From contig JBBDID010000004.1 in NCBI GenBank assembly GCA_040880585.1, forward strand, positions 62,001 through 126,000: a DNA stretch of 64,000 nucleotides, written 5' to 3'. Position numbers and translations under genes: made by a program. This document shows, in pieces, positions 33,886 to 43,240 of this stretch. A model generated the notes under the pieces. It made no database searches, was not told the origin of the DNA, and saw nothing but the letters and a program-made list of their open reading frames with translations. This DNA comes from Paracrocinitomix sp040880585 (GTDB lineage Bacteria > Bacteroidota > Bacteroidia > Flavobacteriales_D > Crocinitomicaceae). The first letter of the stretch is position 1; each line of letters begins with the position of its first letter.

Positions 33886-35484
33886 TTAGAAGGCAAGAGA
33901 ATCCCTTACAACAAGTGTGTCATTCAGTTTTTCAACATAAATAAAATAAAGGGGGACTGATCCCTGGTGATGATAGTACTGGGCTTTGTCAATATTGAAG
34001 TTATGCATACTTTGGAGCAAATGTGATTTTTCAGCCAGGGGAAAAGTCAAGTGCTTTGCCGTATAGGTATAGGCAGGAGAGGGATGTATATTGTTAAAAA
34101 TATAAAGATCCTTATCTGCATATTGGTGAACGAGTTTTGCGGATCGAACCCTGTCTGCATTGTAAAATTGTTTTTCATAGATACCATAGTACCGATCAAT
34201 ATCTCTTGAAGCACGACTGATAAAAAAGAACAGAACGATCAAGGAAAAAACACCCTGAATTTTCCAATTTACGGATTGTTCTATGATGCAGATAATGACC
34301 CCAACTGTCAGCATCATAAAAAGACCGGTTTTCAAATTGGAGAAGTTGTGCAGCGCATTGAAATTGTAGAAAAGTAAGTAGTGAATAAGTATGCTGATCA
34401 AAAGAAGGGATAAAATGAAAAGTGTTGCCGACAGGGGAGGGATGCGATTTCTACTTTTTCTCCAGAAAAGAAAGGGTAGTAAAAGAAAGAAACTGATCCC
34501 CAATAAATTTTCTGCCATGAGAAAATTGCGATCAACATTTGCTCTTAGCAGTTTAAAAGCTTCCGGATTTTCAAGGTTGAAAGCGGCGGCTGTTTTTTCT
34601 GCTGTTGCATGACCACTTCTTTCTTCATATTTATTAGATGAAACCTGTTTGAACTGATCAAAACCTGAAATGGTACTGTACTGGAATACCGTAAGGCCAA
34701 GAGATAAAGATGCAGACAGGGCAATGGTTACAAAAGATTTCAGGTAAAGCTTTGATCGAGACTTCAGGTAGCATATAAAAAAGAATAATCCGCCGAAAAA
34801 TGCCATAAACAACGCAATCCATTCTGTATATACCGCAAAAAAGATGGTAATTCCCAGATAAAAAAGCATCCACGATTGGTTTTTTACTTTTTGTTGAATT
34901 ATTCTTGAAAAAAGTAGGAAAATGAGTAAAATGAGGGGTTGTACCAGTATATCTGCAAAATAGAGAACAGAATGTGCCCATAAAGTGCCGGTGCTCAGCA
35001 AATACATGCAAGCGACCAGGAGCGGAGCCAAAGCAAGTCGGTCAAAATCATTTCGGTAAAAGCCACGGATCAGCAGATAAATTAAAAAAGCGGTAATAAA
35101 ATGAATGATCAGATTGATAGCCCGAAGATGATAGACATCTGTCCCTCCAAACAATTGAGAGCTGTAGTAGGCAAAAATAAAGCTGAAAGGGGGATAGGAC
35201 ACATAATAATGATATCCTTCCTGATCTGAAACGCCACCCAGCATAGCGATTCCTCTGTTTCCTTTTCCCGGATAAGCGTAAATCGGATTAAAGTTATAAG
35301 CCGCCGGTCCACCGTTTTCTTCCCATATTTCAAGGGTAATTAAAGTGTGAGCAGTAATCCATTCATGCTCGGGAGATAAAGGAGCTGATACATTTTCTTT
35401 TCGAAGCTGTAAACTAAGTATGAAAACGGCGAAGAGAATACCGACTTCTATGAGTTGAAATTTATATTTCCGGCTTAGTTGCAT
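33886..35484 (-). CDS. Polytopic membrane protein, GT-C glycosyltransferase-like
   Basis: It has about 10 membrane helices and lies 2 bp after the FAD oxidoreductase gene. The first extracytoplasmic loop contains SPEHEWITAHTLI and later YVSYPPFSFIFAYY, as seen in GT-C glycosyltransferases of the PMT/GT39/GT83 type, where an acidic residue in this loop is catalytic. The lipid-linked sugar donor and the acceptor are unknown. The C-terminal ~100 residues form an extracytoplasmic part (ADKDLYIFNNIHPSPAYTY). The family call rests on hydropathy and overall pattern. Confidence 0.7.
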   Translation of the reverse strand: MQLSRKYKFQLIEVGILFAVFILSLQLRKENVSAPLSPEHEWITAHTLITLEIWEENGGPAAYNFNPIYAYPGKGNRGIAMLGGVSDQEGYHYYVSYPPFSFIFAYYSSQLFGGTDVYHLRAINLIIHFITAFLIYLLIRGFYRNDFDRLALAPLLVACMYLLSTGTLWAHSVLYFADILVQPLILLIFLLFSRIIQQKVKNQSWMLFYLGITIFFAVYTEWIALFMAFFGGLFFFICYLKSRSKLYLKSFVTIALSASLSLGLTVFQYSTISGFDQFKQVSSNKYEERSGHATAEKTAAAFNLENPEAFKLLRANVDRNFLMAENLLGISFFLLLPFLFWRKSRNRIPPLSATLFILSLLLISILIHYLLFYNFNALHNFSNLKTGLFMMLTVGVIICIIEQSVNWKIQGVFSLIVLFFFISRASRDIDRYYGIYEKQFYNADRVRSAKLVHQYADKDLYIFNNIHPSPAYTYTAKHLTFPLAEKSHLLQSMHNFNIDKAQYYHHQGSVPLYFIYVEKLNDTLVVRDSLAF

Positions 35485-35486
35485 GC

Positions 35487-36914
35487 TTATTCATGGCTTA
35501 AGCCCGATTCGGTAATGGTAGATTTTTCCTGATAATCTTCATAATCGGTGTTGATTTCCCATAAGTTGTTACTGGCACCATCTGCAATGTTCTCAGCTGC
35601 CATAACTCCCATTAATATAGAGTGATCCTGGTTGTTGTACTTAAAGGCTCCATACCGGCCAATTACCGATAAATTTTCAACTGAACTGAGATAACCTTCT
35701 ACAATTTTTAAAGGTGTTTTATACCCTCTTCCATAAACGGGATAACATTTTGGGATTTTAATAACATGCCCATCTGAAATCTCTAATCCGTTTACAAGCC
35801 CTGTTTTTGTTAACTCTTCTTTTGCTAAGCGGATTAAATCTTCTTTAGTCGATTGCCATATTTCATCCTCATCATAGGCCCAGTACTCTAAAGCAACAAT
35901 GGTTGATTTTTCACCCTGATTTATTTCCGGAACCCAGTTGCAGAAGTTAGTGATTCGTCCCATTTTCAGATCATCTGCATGCACGTACAACCAGTTATCC
36001 GGAAAAACATGCTGTCCCTCTATCTTCAAATACACCAATAAGGTATTCCTAAATTTCAGTTGATTATTCGCTTCAATCACTTCTTCAGGGACTTCATCCA
36101 TATTATTAACCAAATGTGTAATTGGCATAGAAGAAATGATGTGATCGTACTCGATAATTTCACCATTTTTCAGCGATAAAGCAACAGCTTTTTTATTTTT
36201 AGCATGCACTTTTTCAACCGGTGTATTCAAATGGACTTTACCGCCATTAGCTTCAATAAATGCTTGCATACGCTCATAAACCATTCCGGTTCCTTCTAAA
36301 GGGTAAGCAAACTGGTCAACTAATGTTTTGTGTTTGTTCTTTTTGCCTTTGAACAGGGCATTCCAAACGGCTTTAAATAAAGAGAGTTTTTTGATACGCT
36401 GCGCGGCAAAATCTTCATCCAGTTCTTTACAACTGATTCCCCACAGCTTTTCACTATAGGTTTTGAAAAAGATAGTGTAGAGTTTATAGCCGAATCGGCC
36501 AATCACCCAGGTTTCAAAAGAACCGTCTTTTTTGACGGGGAAAATACGCTCTTTAAAATAACTCATCACACACAAAAAAGCGGTTCCAACCCCCAGTTTT
36601 TTGAGTGCATCAAAGGGTTTTAAGGGGTAATAATAAAACTTATTTTTATAATAGATCCGCGTTAGCCGATCGACCATTTTATAGTCGTTTTTCACCACTT
36701 CCAGCCATACTTGGTTGACTTTTGTATCATTACTGAAAAAACGGTGAGGCCCTAAATCCACTTTTTGGTTCCAGAGGTCAATGGTTTTTGACAATCCCCC
36801 TACATGAGGGCTGGCTTCAAACAATTCTACTTCTTTTCCTTTTTTGGTAAGTTCGTAAGCGGCTGTGATACCGGCAGGCCCGGCTCCGATAATTGCAATT
36901 TTTTTATTTTCCAA
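35487..36914 (-). CDS. FAD-dependent oxidoreductase, UDP-galactopyranose mutase/protoporphyrinogen-oxidase-like
   Basis: It has a dinucleotide-binding Rossmann motif at the start (IAIIGAGPAGITAAYEL), then VELFEASPHVGGLSKT and LGPHRFFS, which are typical of the amine-oxidase/UGM/PPOX superfamily (COG1232). The middle shows KLWGISCKELDEDFAAQRI, and the C-terminal FAD segment is YKTPLKIVEGYLSSVENLSVIGRYGAFKYNNQDHS. This glycan-related subfamily is usually found in polysaccharide or cell-envelope clusters, which fits the two GT-C-like neighbours. Exact reaction unknown. It sits 3 bp after scoB and 2 bp before the next membrane protein. Confidence 0.85.
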   Translation of the reverse strand: MENKKIAIIGAGPAGITAAYELTKKGKEVELFEASPHVGGLSKTIDLWNQKVDLGPHRFFSNDTKVNQVWLEVVKNDYKMVDRLTRIYYKNKFYYYPLKPFDALKKLGVGTAFLCVMSYFKERIFPVKKDGSFETWVIGRFGYKLYTIFFKTYSEKLWGISCKELDEDFAAQRIKKLSLFKAVWNALFKGKKNKHKTLVDQFAYPLEGTGMVYERMQAFIEANGGKVHLNTPVEKVHAKNKKAVALSLKNGEIIEYDHIISSMPITHLVNNMDEVPEEVIEANNQLKFRNTLLVYLKIEGQHVFPDNWLYVHADDLKMGRITNFCNWVPEINQGEKSTIVALEYWAYDEDEIWQSTKEDLIRLAKEELTKTGLVNGLEISDGHVIKIPKCYPVYGRGYKTPLKIVEGYLSSVENLSVIGRYGAFKYNNQDHSILMGVMAAENIADGASNNLWEINTDYEDYQEKSTITESGLSHE

Positions 36915-36917
36915 AGC

Positions 36918-37574
36918 TTATAGTTTCATTTCGGGCACATGTTCGGGGACTACGAGTTCTCCTTCAGTAGCGGATTTGATTTCTTCAACAGACACACCGG
37001 GAGCGCGCTCAATCAAATAAAATTTATTATCCTTGATTTCCAGCATAGCCAGATTGGTTACCACTTTTGTAACACAACCTACTCCTGTTAACGGCAGGCT
37101 GCATTTTTTTAAAAGTTTTGATTCCCCTTTTTTATTGGTGTGCATCATGGCAACAATGATATTTTGAGCAGATGCAACTAAATCCATTGCACCTCCCATC
37201 CCTTTTACCATTTTTCCGGGAATTTTCCAATTGGCGATATCTCCATTTTGTGCGACCTCCATGGCGCCAAGCACGGTAAGTTGCACATGTTTTCCTCTGA
37301 TCATAGCAAAAGAAGTGGCTGAATCAAAAAGAACAGCACCTTTTTGTAAGGTAACGGTTTGTTTGCCCGCATTGATTAAATCCGCATCTTCTTCTCCTTC
37401 AAAAGGAAAAGGACCCATGCCCAAAATTCCGTTTTCTGATTGAAATTCAATCTCAATTCCTTCCGGGATGTAGTTCGCAACCAATGTAGGAATTCCAATT
37501 CCAAGATTGACATACCAACCGTCCTCCAGCTCTTGCGCAATTCGTTGTGCGATACCGTTTTTGTCTAAAGCCAT
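36918..37574 (-). CDS. scoB: Succinyl-CoA:3-ketoacid CoA transferase subunit B
   Basis: Subunit B carries the catalytic Glu of the CoA transferase, which moves CoA between succinyl-CoA and acetoacetate in ketone-body use. The start at 37574 (MALDKNGIAQRIAQELEDG) is chosen because the longer frame only adds an unlikely N-terminus that overlaps the neighbour. Family motifs are YVNLGIGIPTLVANYIP, QSENGILGMGPFP (the Glu in SENG is catalytic), VTLQKGAVLFDSATSFAMIRG and KGMGGAMDLV. Its partner scoA lies 1.8 kb upstream, split from it by a membrane protein gene. It is probably co-transcribed with the FAD oxidoreductase downstream. Confidence 0.93.
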   Translation of the reverse strand: MALDKNGIAQRIAQELEDGWYVNLGIGIPTLVANYIPEGIEIEFQSENGILGMGPFPFEGEEDADLINAGKQTVTLQKGAVLFDSATSFAMIRGKHVQLTVLGAMEVAQNGDIANWKIPGKMVKGMGGAMDLVASAQNIIVAMMHTNKKGESKLLKKCSLPLTGVGCVTKVVTNLAMLEIKDNKFYLIERAPGVSVEEIKSATEGELVVPEHVPEMKL

Positions 37575-37618
37575 AACTGAGTCTTTTATATGCTGCGAAT
37601 ATAAGGGTTTCAGAAGAG

Positions 37619-39394
37619 TTATTTGTGTTGGTAGACCTCTAAATATAAATTCTCCACAACTACGCTCGGTCCCTCTTGTAACCACAGGCCTACTGAAATC
37701 GTGTCAGAAGTGCTCCGAACATGGGGGGTTAAATAATCTATCTGTAATTCACTCTGCTGTTGATTGTTTTCTGTCAATGTGACATTTCTCCAGGCGTAAA
37801 CCCGGCCATTATGGAAGGCATTTGCGCAGAGATGAATGGCTATATTTTGATCCTGTTTAAGACTGTCCGATTCTAAGAATGATAAATGAGCTTTTCCCAC
37901 TACCCACAGGTGATCTTTATCTGTCATATCCCGGTATGAAAACTGTAGTGCTTTGCTGTAAGGTGAAATTTGGGTAATAGTATCCGATTTTTCCCGATAA
38001 GGGATTTTTTTGATCAGTTGGTAATCCTCTTTATTTTCAAATTGAGTGAGATTTCTATCAATAAAAAGTAACTTTTCCTGTTCTGGTGAAGGTGGGGAGG
38101 TTTGGCCTAAAATTGAAAAATAATAGGGTTTACTCATCCTGAATAAATGTAAGACACCATGCTGAACCTGCCAGGTTTGAAAGAGGTTTAAGCATACAAA
38201 AATCCCAATGATGAATAAGGCGATTTTTTTTCGTACACCTGACCATCTACTCAATAAAAACCCTATTAGTAGAATGTAAATCGGGTAACTGTGCTCAAGT
38301 GCTCTTGATGAAAAACTGCCGGCATACCACCATGTCGTCCATGAGCTGATCAGGTATAAGTTTACGAATGTAAAAATCAAAAGGCTCGAAAACCATTTTT
38401 TATAATGTCGATAAGTTGTTACAAGCGCAGGAATAATTAAAAGCATGATAGGAGTGTAAATAAACCATCCTCTTCTGAAACTAAATAAGACTTCAAGTAG
38501 GTGTGGTTGGTGCAAATCCAGTCCCTCTCCCGGGTTTTGATAAGAATAGTAGACCCAATAACCTGTGGTATATTTCCAGTAAAACAACTGTAGACTACAA
38601 CAAATAGTAAAAGTTAAGACAGCTGTGTAGTAATATTTGGTGAAAAACAGGTCTTTTAAGCGGGATTTAATTTGCTTCGCTGAGGTGAGTCCGTAGAGCA
38701 AAGGAATAATTCCTGCAACAATTTCTGTCGGTCGGATGAGTACCATTAAACCAAGGATGACACCAATGAACAAAGCCCTTTTAATGTGTTGATTTTGATA
38801 AAATAAGTGGGTATGGTATAACAATAAAGCGTAGAGCGTAAATAAGTAAACGTGTACTAGACCTATACACGCATAATTCATGTGTAGGTAATTCGTTCCC
38901 AAAACCAATATCAGAAGCAGAACAGCAGTGAGTTGGTCAGAAAAAAACAAACGAAACAATTTGCGGCAGAAGAACAATCCCAGGAAAGTGTAAAAAAGAC
39001 TTGCGCTGTGACAGGCAATTTGATAGGGTAGTGAGAATCCATCTTGCGGATAATTGAATACACCGGCAGCTAAATGACCGATATAAAGAAATGGTGCGTT
39101 GAGTAGTGACCAACCGATACTGTATTTTGTAATGAAGCCCTCTTCAAGTTGCACGAATTGATAAAGGGTATTTGTATTATCATATTCAGCTACAATTTGT
39201 TCATAATGGGATAAATTTTGAATGGCCAGGTCTCCATCCGTGATCCACTCAACAAAATAAGCGTGATAACCAATAGTGTCCCATGATAAGGGATTTGGAG
39301 CGCCATAATTGAGAGATAAAATCAGGAGGATGCCCAATAAACCGAGCAGCGTGTAAAATGACCATTCACGTTTTTTGAAGAGGACGGTCGTCAT
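37619..39394 (-). CDS. Polytopic membrane protein, probable GT-C glycosyltransferase
   Basis: The protein has about 10-12 membrane helices. The first loop PNPLSWDTIGYHAYFVEW with an Asp after the first helix is characteristic of GT-C glycosyltransferases. Later loops include LVLGTNYLHMNYACIG and VLIRPTEIVAGIIP. The C-terminal ~170 residues are soluble and extracytoplasmic. Donor and acceptor are unknown. It lies between scoA and scoB in the same direction and so appears inserted in that operon. Spacing is 26 bp to scoA and 44 bp to scoB. Confidence 0.72.
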   Translation of the reverse strand: MTTVLFKKREWSFYTLLGLLGILLILSLNYGAPNPLSWDTIGYHAYFVEWITDGDLAIQNLSHYEQIVAEYDNTNTLYQFVQLEEGFITKYSIGWSLLNAPFLYIGHLAAGVFNYPQDGFSLPYQIACHSASLFYTFLGLFFCRKLFRLFFSDQLTAVLLLILVLGTNYLHMNYACIGLVHVYLFTLYALLLYHTHLFYQNQHIKRALFIGVILGLMVLIRPTEIVAGIIPLLYGLTSAKQIKSRLKDLFFTKYYYTAVLTFTICCSLQLFYWKYTTGYWVYYSYQNPGEGLDLHQPHLLEVLFSFRRGWFIYTPIMLLIIPALVTTYRHYKKWFSSLLIFTFVNLYLISSWTTWWYAGSFSSRALEHSYPIYILLIGFLLSRWSGVRKKIALFIIGIFVCLNLFQTWQVQHGVLHLFRMSKPYYFSILGQTSPPSPEQEKLLFIDRNLTQFENKEDYQLIKKIPYREKSDTITQISPYSKALQFSYRDMTDKDHLWVVGKAHLSFLESDSLKQDQNIAIHLCANAFHNGRVYAWRNVTLTENNQQQSELQIDYLTPHVRSTSDTISVGLWLQEGPSVVVENLYLEVYQHK

Positions 39395-39420
39395 TGGAAA
39401 CTTAGTTTTGTAAATAGTTT

Positions 39421-40119
39421 TTATTTACGAGGCCTAACAGTCCGTTGCTCAATGCGTTTTTCAAATTCCTTACCTTGAAAGATGCGTTGCACAAAAATTC
39501 CGGGGGTATGAATAAAATTGGGATCTAATTCACCGGCGGGAACTAATTCTTCAACCTCTGCGATTGTGATTTTTCCGGCCATTGCCATAAGGGGATTAAA
39601 ATTTCGTGCAGTTGCCTTATAGATCAGATTTCCTTCGGTGTCTCCTTTCCAGGCTTTTACAATAGCAAAATCGGCCGTTAAGGCGGCTTCTAAAATGTGT
39701 GGCTTCCCTTCAAAGACTTTTACTTCTTTTCCTTCTGCTACTTCGGTTCCGTATCCGGCAGGAGTGTAAAAAGCCGGAATACCTGCGCCACCCGCACGAC
39801 ATCTCTCTGCCAGAGATCCCTGTGGAATCAAATCAACATCCAGTTCACCACTGAGCATTTGACGTTCAAATTCATCATTTTCTCCTACATAAGAAGAGAC
39901 CATTTTCTTAATTTGCTTTTTCTGTAGCAACAATCCCAAACCAAAATCATCAACACCGGCGTTATTAGAAATACAGGTCAGGTCTTTAACGCCTAATCGT
40001 ACTAACTCTGCAATGCTGTTTTCAGGGATTCCGCAAAGGCCGAACCCTCCGAGCATTAATGTCATTCCGCTTTCAATTCCTTCACAAGCCTTTTCAACGT
40101 TATCTACTACTTTGTTCAT
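39421..40119 (-). CDS. scoA: Succinyl-CoA:3-ketoacid CoA transferase subunit A
   Basis: Subunit A of the heterodimeric CoA transferase. Family segments are LMLGGFGLCGIPENSI, TCISNNAGVDDFGLGLLL, RCRAGGAGIPAFYTPAGYGT, and KATARNFNPLMAMAG near the C-terminus. Length (232 residues) is as usual for this subunit. It works with ScoB (36918-37574) in ketone-body and acetoacetate metabolism and would join GcdH products in the acyl-CoA pool. The PBP1A gene lies 37 bp upstream on the same strand, so they may share a transcript. Confidence 0.94.
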   Translation of the reverse strand: MNKVVDNVEKACEGIESGMTLMLGGFGLCGIPENSIAELVRLGVKDLTCISNNAGVDDFGLGLLLQKKQIKKMVSSYVGENDEFERQMLSGELDVDLIPQGSLAERCRAGGAGIPAFYTPAGYGTEVAEGKEVKVFEGKPHILEAALTADFAIVKAWKGDTEGNLIYKATARNFNPLMAMAGKITIAEVEELVPAGELDPNFIHTPGIFVQRIFQGKEFEKRIEQRTVRPRK

Positions 40120-40156
40120 CTGAATGGTTTGGTTTTTTGTTCTTCAAAGATCTAAA

Positions 40157-42610
40157 TTACATAAATTCCGGCCCGTCACCTGATTGGGTACAATTAAACA
40201 AGTTATTATCGTATTGAGTGGGTGCTTCAAAATCATCTGTTGAAATGTCCAATTTAGGATCATCCCAAACTTTTTGCATGTAATATCCCCATACCGGCAG
40301 CGCCATTCGTGCTCCCTGTCCCCATGGATAACTTCTGAAATGAATATCCCGGTCATTGGCACCTACCCAAACCCCGGTTACCAGATCAGGTGTTAGTCCC
40401 ATAAACCAGCCATCCGCAGCTCCATTGGTAGTTCCGGTTTTCCCGGCGATCGGATATTTTAATCCTCCCCAGGGTTGGCCTCCTCTTAAACTGGAGCTGG
40501 TGGCGTAATATTTTCCATCTTGATGAATATTGGTCGCGCCGTATACTGCCCCCTTCATCATACTGATCATGGTATAAGCTAAATCTTCAGGCATGGCTTC
40601 ATGCATTTCGTATTCTAAATCAATCAACACATTGCCATTTCTATCTTCTACCCGCATGATGTATACCGGCTTTATAAAAACGCCTTTATTGGCAAAGGTG
40701 CTTTGTGCGCCCACCATATCGTAAAGTGAAACATCCATAGGCCCTAAGCACATGGCGACTACTACCTCTTCAGGGTTTAAGTAAATCCCAACATTTCTAA
40801 GCAATAAATTCATGGTTTGGGGACCGGCTATTGGGCCCATTTTTCTCATAACGGCAACAGTAATGTTGTTGAGAGATCCGGCTAAACCACATTTAGCAGG
40901 AATGGGTTCACCGGTGTTTTTGGTGCCGGTTTGTGGACACCAGGATTTCTTTTTGGTGGGGCTTACGGGAACATCAATACAATAAGGCACGTCTGCAAAA
41001 GGAGTACAGGGATCGATTAATCCCATATCAATCGCTGCGGCATACACAAAGGGTTTTATCGTAGATCCTACCTGTCGTTTGGATTGTTTGACATGGTCAA
41101 ATGCAAAATGGGCAAAATCAGGACCTCCCACCCAGGCTTTTACAAATCCCGTATTAGGATCCATAGACATTAGGCCGGCTTGCAACTGCCCTTTATAATA
41201 TTTGATGGAATCATAAGGTGTCATAACGGTATCCAGTTCGCCCCAATAAGAAAACACTTTCATATCTGTTGGTTTATGAAAGGCTTTTTCAATTTCCTTT
41301 TCACTGGCACCGTTTGCTTTCATGGTACGGTATCTGTCAGAGTTCTTAATCGCACTATTCATGATCTGTTCAATCCGTTCTTCACTTACTTCATTGCCAA
41401 AAGGAGGACGTTTGTTGCGGTAGTTGTTTTCATCAAACTTTTCCTGAAGCGTCGTTGACATGTGTTCGTGAACCGCCCATTCTGCATGTTGCTGCATTCT
41501 TGAATCAAGGGTAGTGTAAATGCGTAAGCCGTCTTTGTAAATATTGTATGGTGTACCGTCTGCTTTTGCGATCAAAAGGTTTCCCTCTTTGTCTTTTTCA
41601 TTAAAACGTTGGGTGAGCTCCTTTCTCAATATTTCTCTAAAGTAGGGAGCTAATCCTTCCTTGTGATCCACCTTTTGATAATCCACAACAATGGGAAGAG
41701 CTTTTAGTGAATCGTATTGTTGCCGACTGATGGTAACGGATAAAGCCTCATTTCCTGACTCACTGTTCCTCCACCATTGGTGGAGCACAGTATTTCTTCG
41801 GTTATATGCATTTGCGCTGTCACGCTCATACAAAGCTTTGCCCTCAGGGCTGTCATCATAGCGGGTAGATAGTTGAAATTTTAAAGGGTTATATAATCCC
41901 GGATTTTTGCACATGCCAACCAGCATGGCTGCCTCTTCCATTTTAAGGCTGTCAGCCGTAGTGTTGAAATAAACCTGAGCTGCTGACGAAATGCCCACTG
42001 CATTAAAAAGAAAATCAAAATTATTGAGGTACATGGTGATGATCTCTCTTTTGGTATAGGCTCTTTCAAGGCGAACAGCAAGAATATTTTCACCAAATTT
42101 TTGAATGAGGCGTTCTTTTTTGTTTTTAGAAACACCGCCGTTCAAGGTATCGGTGACGGTATATAATAATTTAGCCAACTGCTGAGAGATGGTACTGGCT
42201 CCTCCTCCGTCAGTTCCTGTAACTGCGCCCTTAACGGCTCTTGCAATTCCTCTGAAATCTACCCCGGCATGTTCATAGTACCTTTCGTCTTCAGTGGCAA
42301 TTAAGGCACTAATGACATAGGGGGATATTTTTTTATAGTCGACACTTTTTCGGTTGACACTCCAAAAACGCCCCATTTCAACTCCGTCAGAGGTGTATAT
42401 AATAGAGGCTTGTTTATCAGGTGGATTTGCTAATTCTTCGTGAGAAGGAATGCTATCATTGGCAACTGATAATCCGAGTAAAACTCCAAAAATGGGAGAA
42501 AAAGCACCGAGCCACACAACGGTCAGTACAATTCGGCGAGCCCGTTTACTGAGTTGATTTGTTTTGTCAGACTGATCAGGCTTGTTTTCTTTTTTCTTCA
42601 GTAATTTCAT
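40157..42610 (-). CDS. mrcA: Class A penicillin-binding protein (PBP1A-type transglycosylase/transpeptidase)
   Basis: A bifunctional inner-membrane enzyme that polymerises and cross-links peptidoglycan. After a short cytosolic part and one membrane helix (~residues 30-50), the GT51 transglycosylase domain shows ATEDERYYEHAGVDFRGIARA (catalytic Glu) and GGASTISQQLAK. The transpeptidase domain has the active Ser in QVGSTIKPFVYAA (SxxK), SLNNI (SxN), and KTGTTNGAADGWF (KTG). Length (817 residues) is normal. The start is the ATG at 42610. It precedes scoA by 37 bp on the same strand. Confidence 0.95.
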   Translation of the reverse strand: MKLLKKKENKPDQSDKTNQLSKRARRIVLTVVWLGAFSPIFGVLLGLSVANDSIPSHEELANPPDKQASIIYTSDGVEMGRFWSVNRKSVDYKKISPYVISALIATEDERYYEHAGVDFRGIARAVKGAVTGTDGGGASTISQQLAKLLYTVTDTLNGGVSKNKKERLIQKFGENILAVRLERAYTKREIITMYLNNFDFLFNAVGISSAAQVYFNTTADSLKMEEAAMLVGMCKNPGLYNPLKFQLSTRYDDSPEGKALYERDSANAYNRRNTVLHQWWRNSESGNEALSVTISRQQYDSLKALPIVVDYQKVDHKEGLAPYFREILRKELTQRFNEKDKEGNLLIAKADGTPYNIYKDGLRIYTTLDSRMQQHAEWAVHEHMSTTLQEKFDENNYRNKRPPFGNEVSEERIEQIMNSAIKNSDRYRTMKANGASEKEIEKAFHKPTDMKVFSYWGELDTVMTPYDSIKYYKGQLQAGLMSMDPNTGFVKAWVGGPDFAHFAFDHVKQSKRQVGSTIKPFVYAAAIDMGLIDPCTPFADVPYCIDVPVSPTKKKSWCPQTGTKNTGEPIPAKCGLAGSLNNITVAVMRKMGPIAGPQTMNLLLRNVGIYLNPEEVVVAMCLGPMDVSLYDMVGAQSTFANKGVFIKPVYIMRVEDRNGNVLIDLEYEMHEAMPEDLAYTMISMMKGAVYGATNIHQDGKYYATSSSLRGGQPWGGLKYPIAGKTGTTNGAADGWFMGLTPDLVTGVWVGANDRDIHFRSYPWGQGARMALPVWGYYMQKVWDDPKLDISTDDFEAPTQYDNNLFNCTQSGDGPEFM

Positions 42611-42734
42611 CTTAAGTTGACTGGTGGTGTAAATTTAAGAATTTCTAAAGGAGTTCAACGAAACACATCTTACTAAACGCAAAAAACTTACTAAGTCCCC
42701 TTGATTCAAAGAAAAGAGAACACAGTTAGTTATT

Positions 42735-43221
42735 ATTTGCAGAAACCGGGTGGTTCAACAAAAAGAACATCAAATTTGACATTAGTAAGGTAGATCCGTA
42801 AGTACCTGCGGCAATTTATGTTTATTTCTCTGTGCTCTTTATGCATACTTTGTGCCTCAGTTCGACTGACGCTGCTCCACCTGTGCCTTCGCGTAGCCGC
42901 TACGGCGAAGCAAGGCGCCATAGCGTTCTCATGCGGTTAATTCTGGCCTAAAAAAAAACCGCAAAGGCTGATTGCATCAGCTTCGCAGAGCAGACGCAGA
43001 GTTCGCAGAGATTTTTCTCTACAACTCCAAATGTTACATTTTTAATATTGTGTTTCTCTCTGCGGTTAAAAAGATACAAGAACAACATCTGTAAAAGGTG
43101 TTTGAAACCACAGATATCGCAGAGTTTTTCACAGAGACCGCAAAGCTTGATTATTGTGCCATTTAACGGTAAAAGAGAGCACATTTATATTTGCAGAAAC
43201 CGGGTGGTTCAACAAAAAGAA
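42735..43221. repeat. Interspersed GCAGAG-rich repeat unit with 33-bp direct repeats at both ends
   Basis: Part of this stretch (42932-43180) recurs at 48709-48950 and 49105-49324 with about 90% identity by eye. The left part (42759-42840, containing CATTAGTAAGGTAGAT) recurs at 48939-49020. The unit is flanked by two copies of a 33-bp sequence beginning ATTTGCAGAAACCGGGTGG (42735-42767 and 43189-43221). Internal short inverted pairs such as TGCGGTT / AACCGCA could form hairpins. It contains no plausible gene. All copies have the same orientation. Confidence 0.8.
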
Positions 43222-43240
43222 ATTAAATCTGAAAATTGAA

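Noticed and set aside
42948..43184. Open frame on the minus strand rich in Cys (LCELCVC) within the repeat
   Set aside because: The same frame appears in the other repeat copy at 48704-48961 and encodes low-complexity Cys/Leu text caused by repeated GCAGAG words; not a credible gene.
42611..43240. Composite transposon flanking the hemD-gcdH block
   Set aside because: No transposase gene or terminal inverted repeats were seen; only non-coding direct repeats remain, so it is kept as a repeat finding, not as a transposon.
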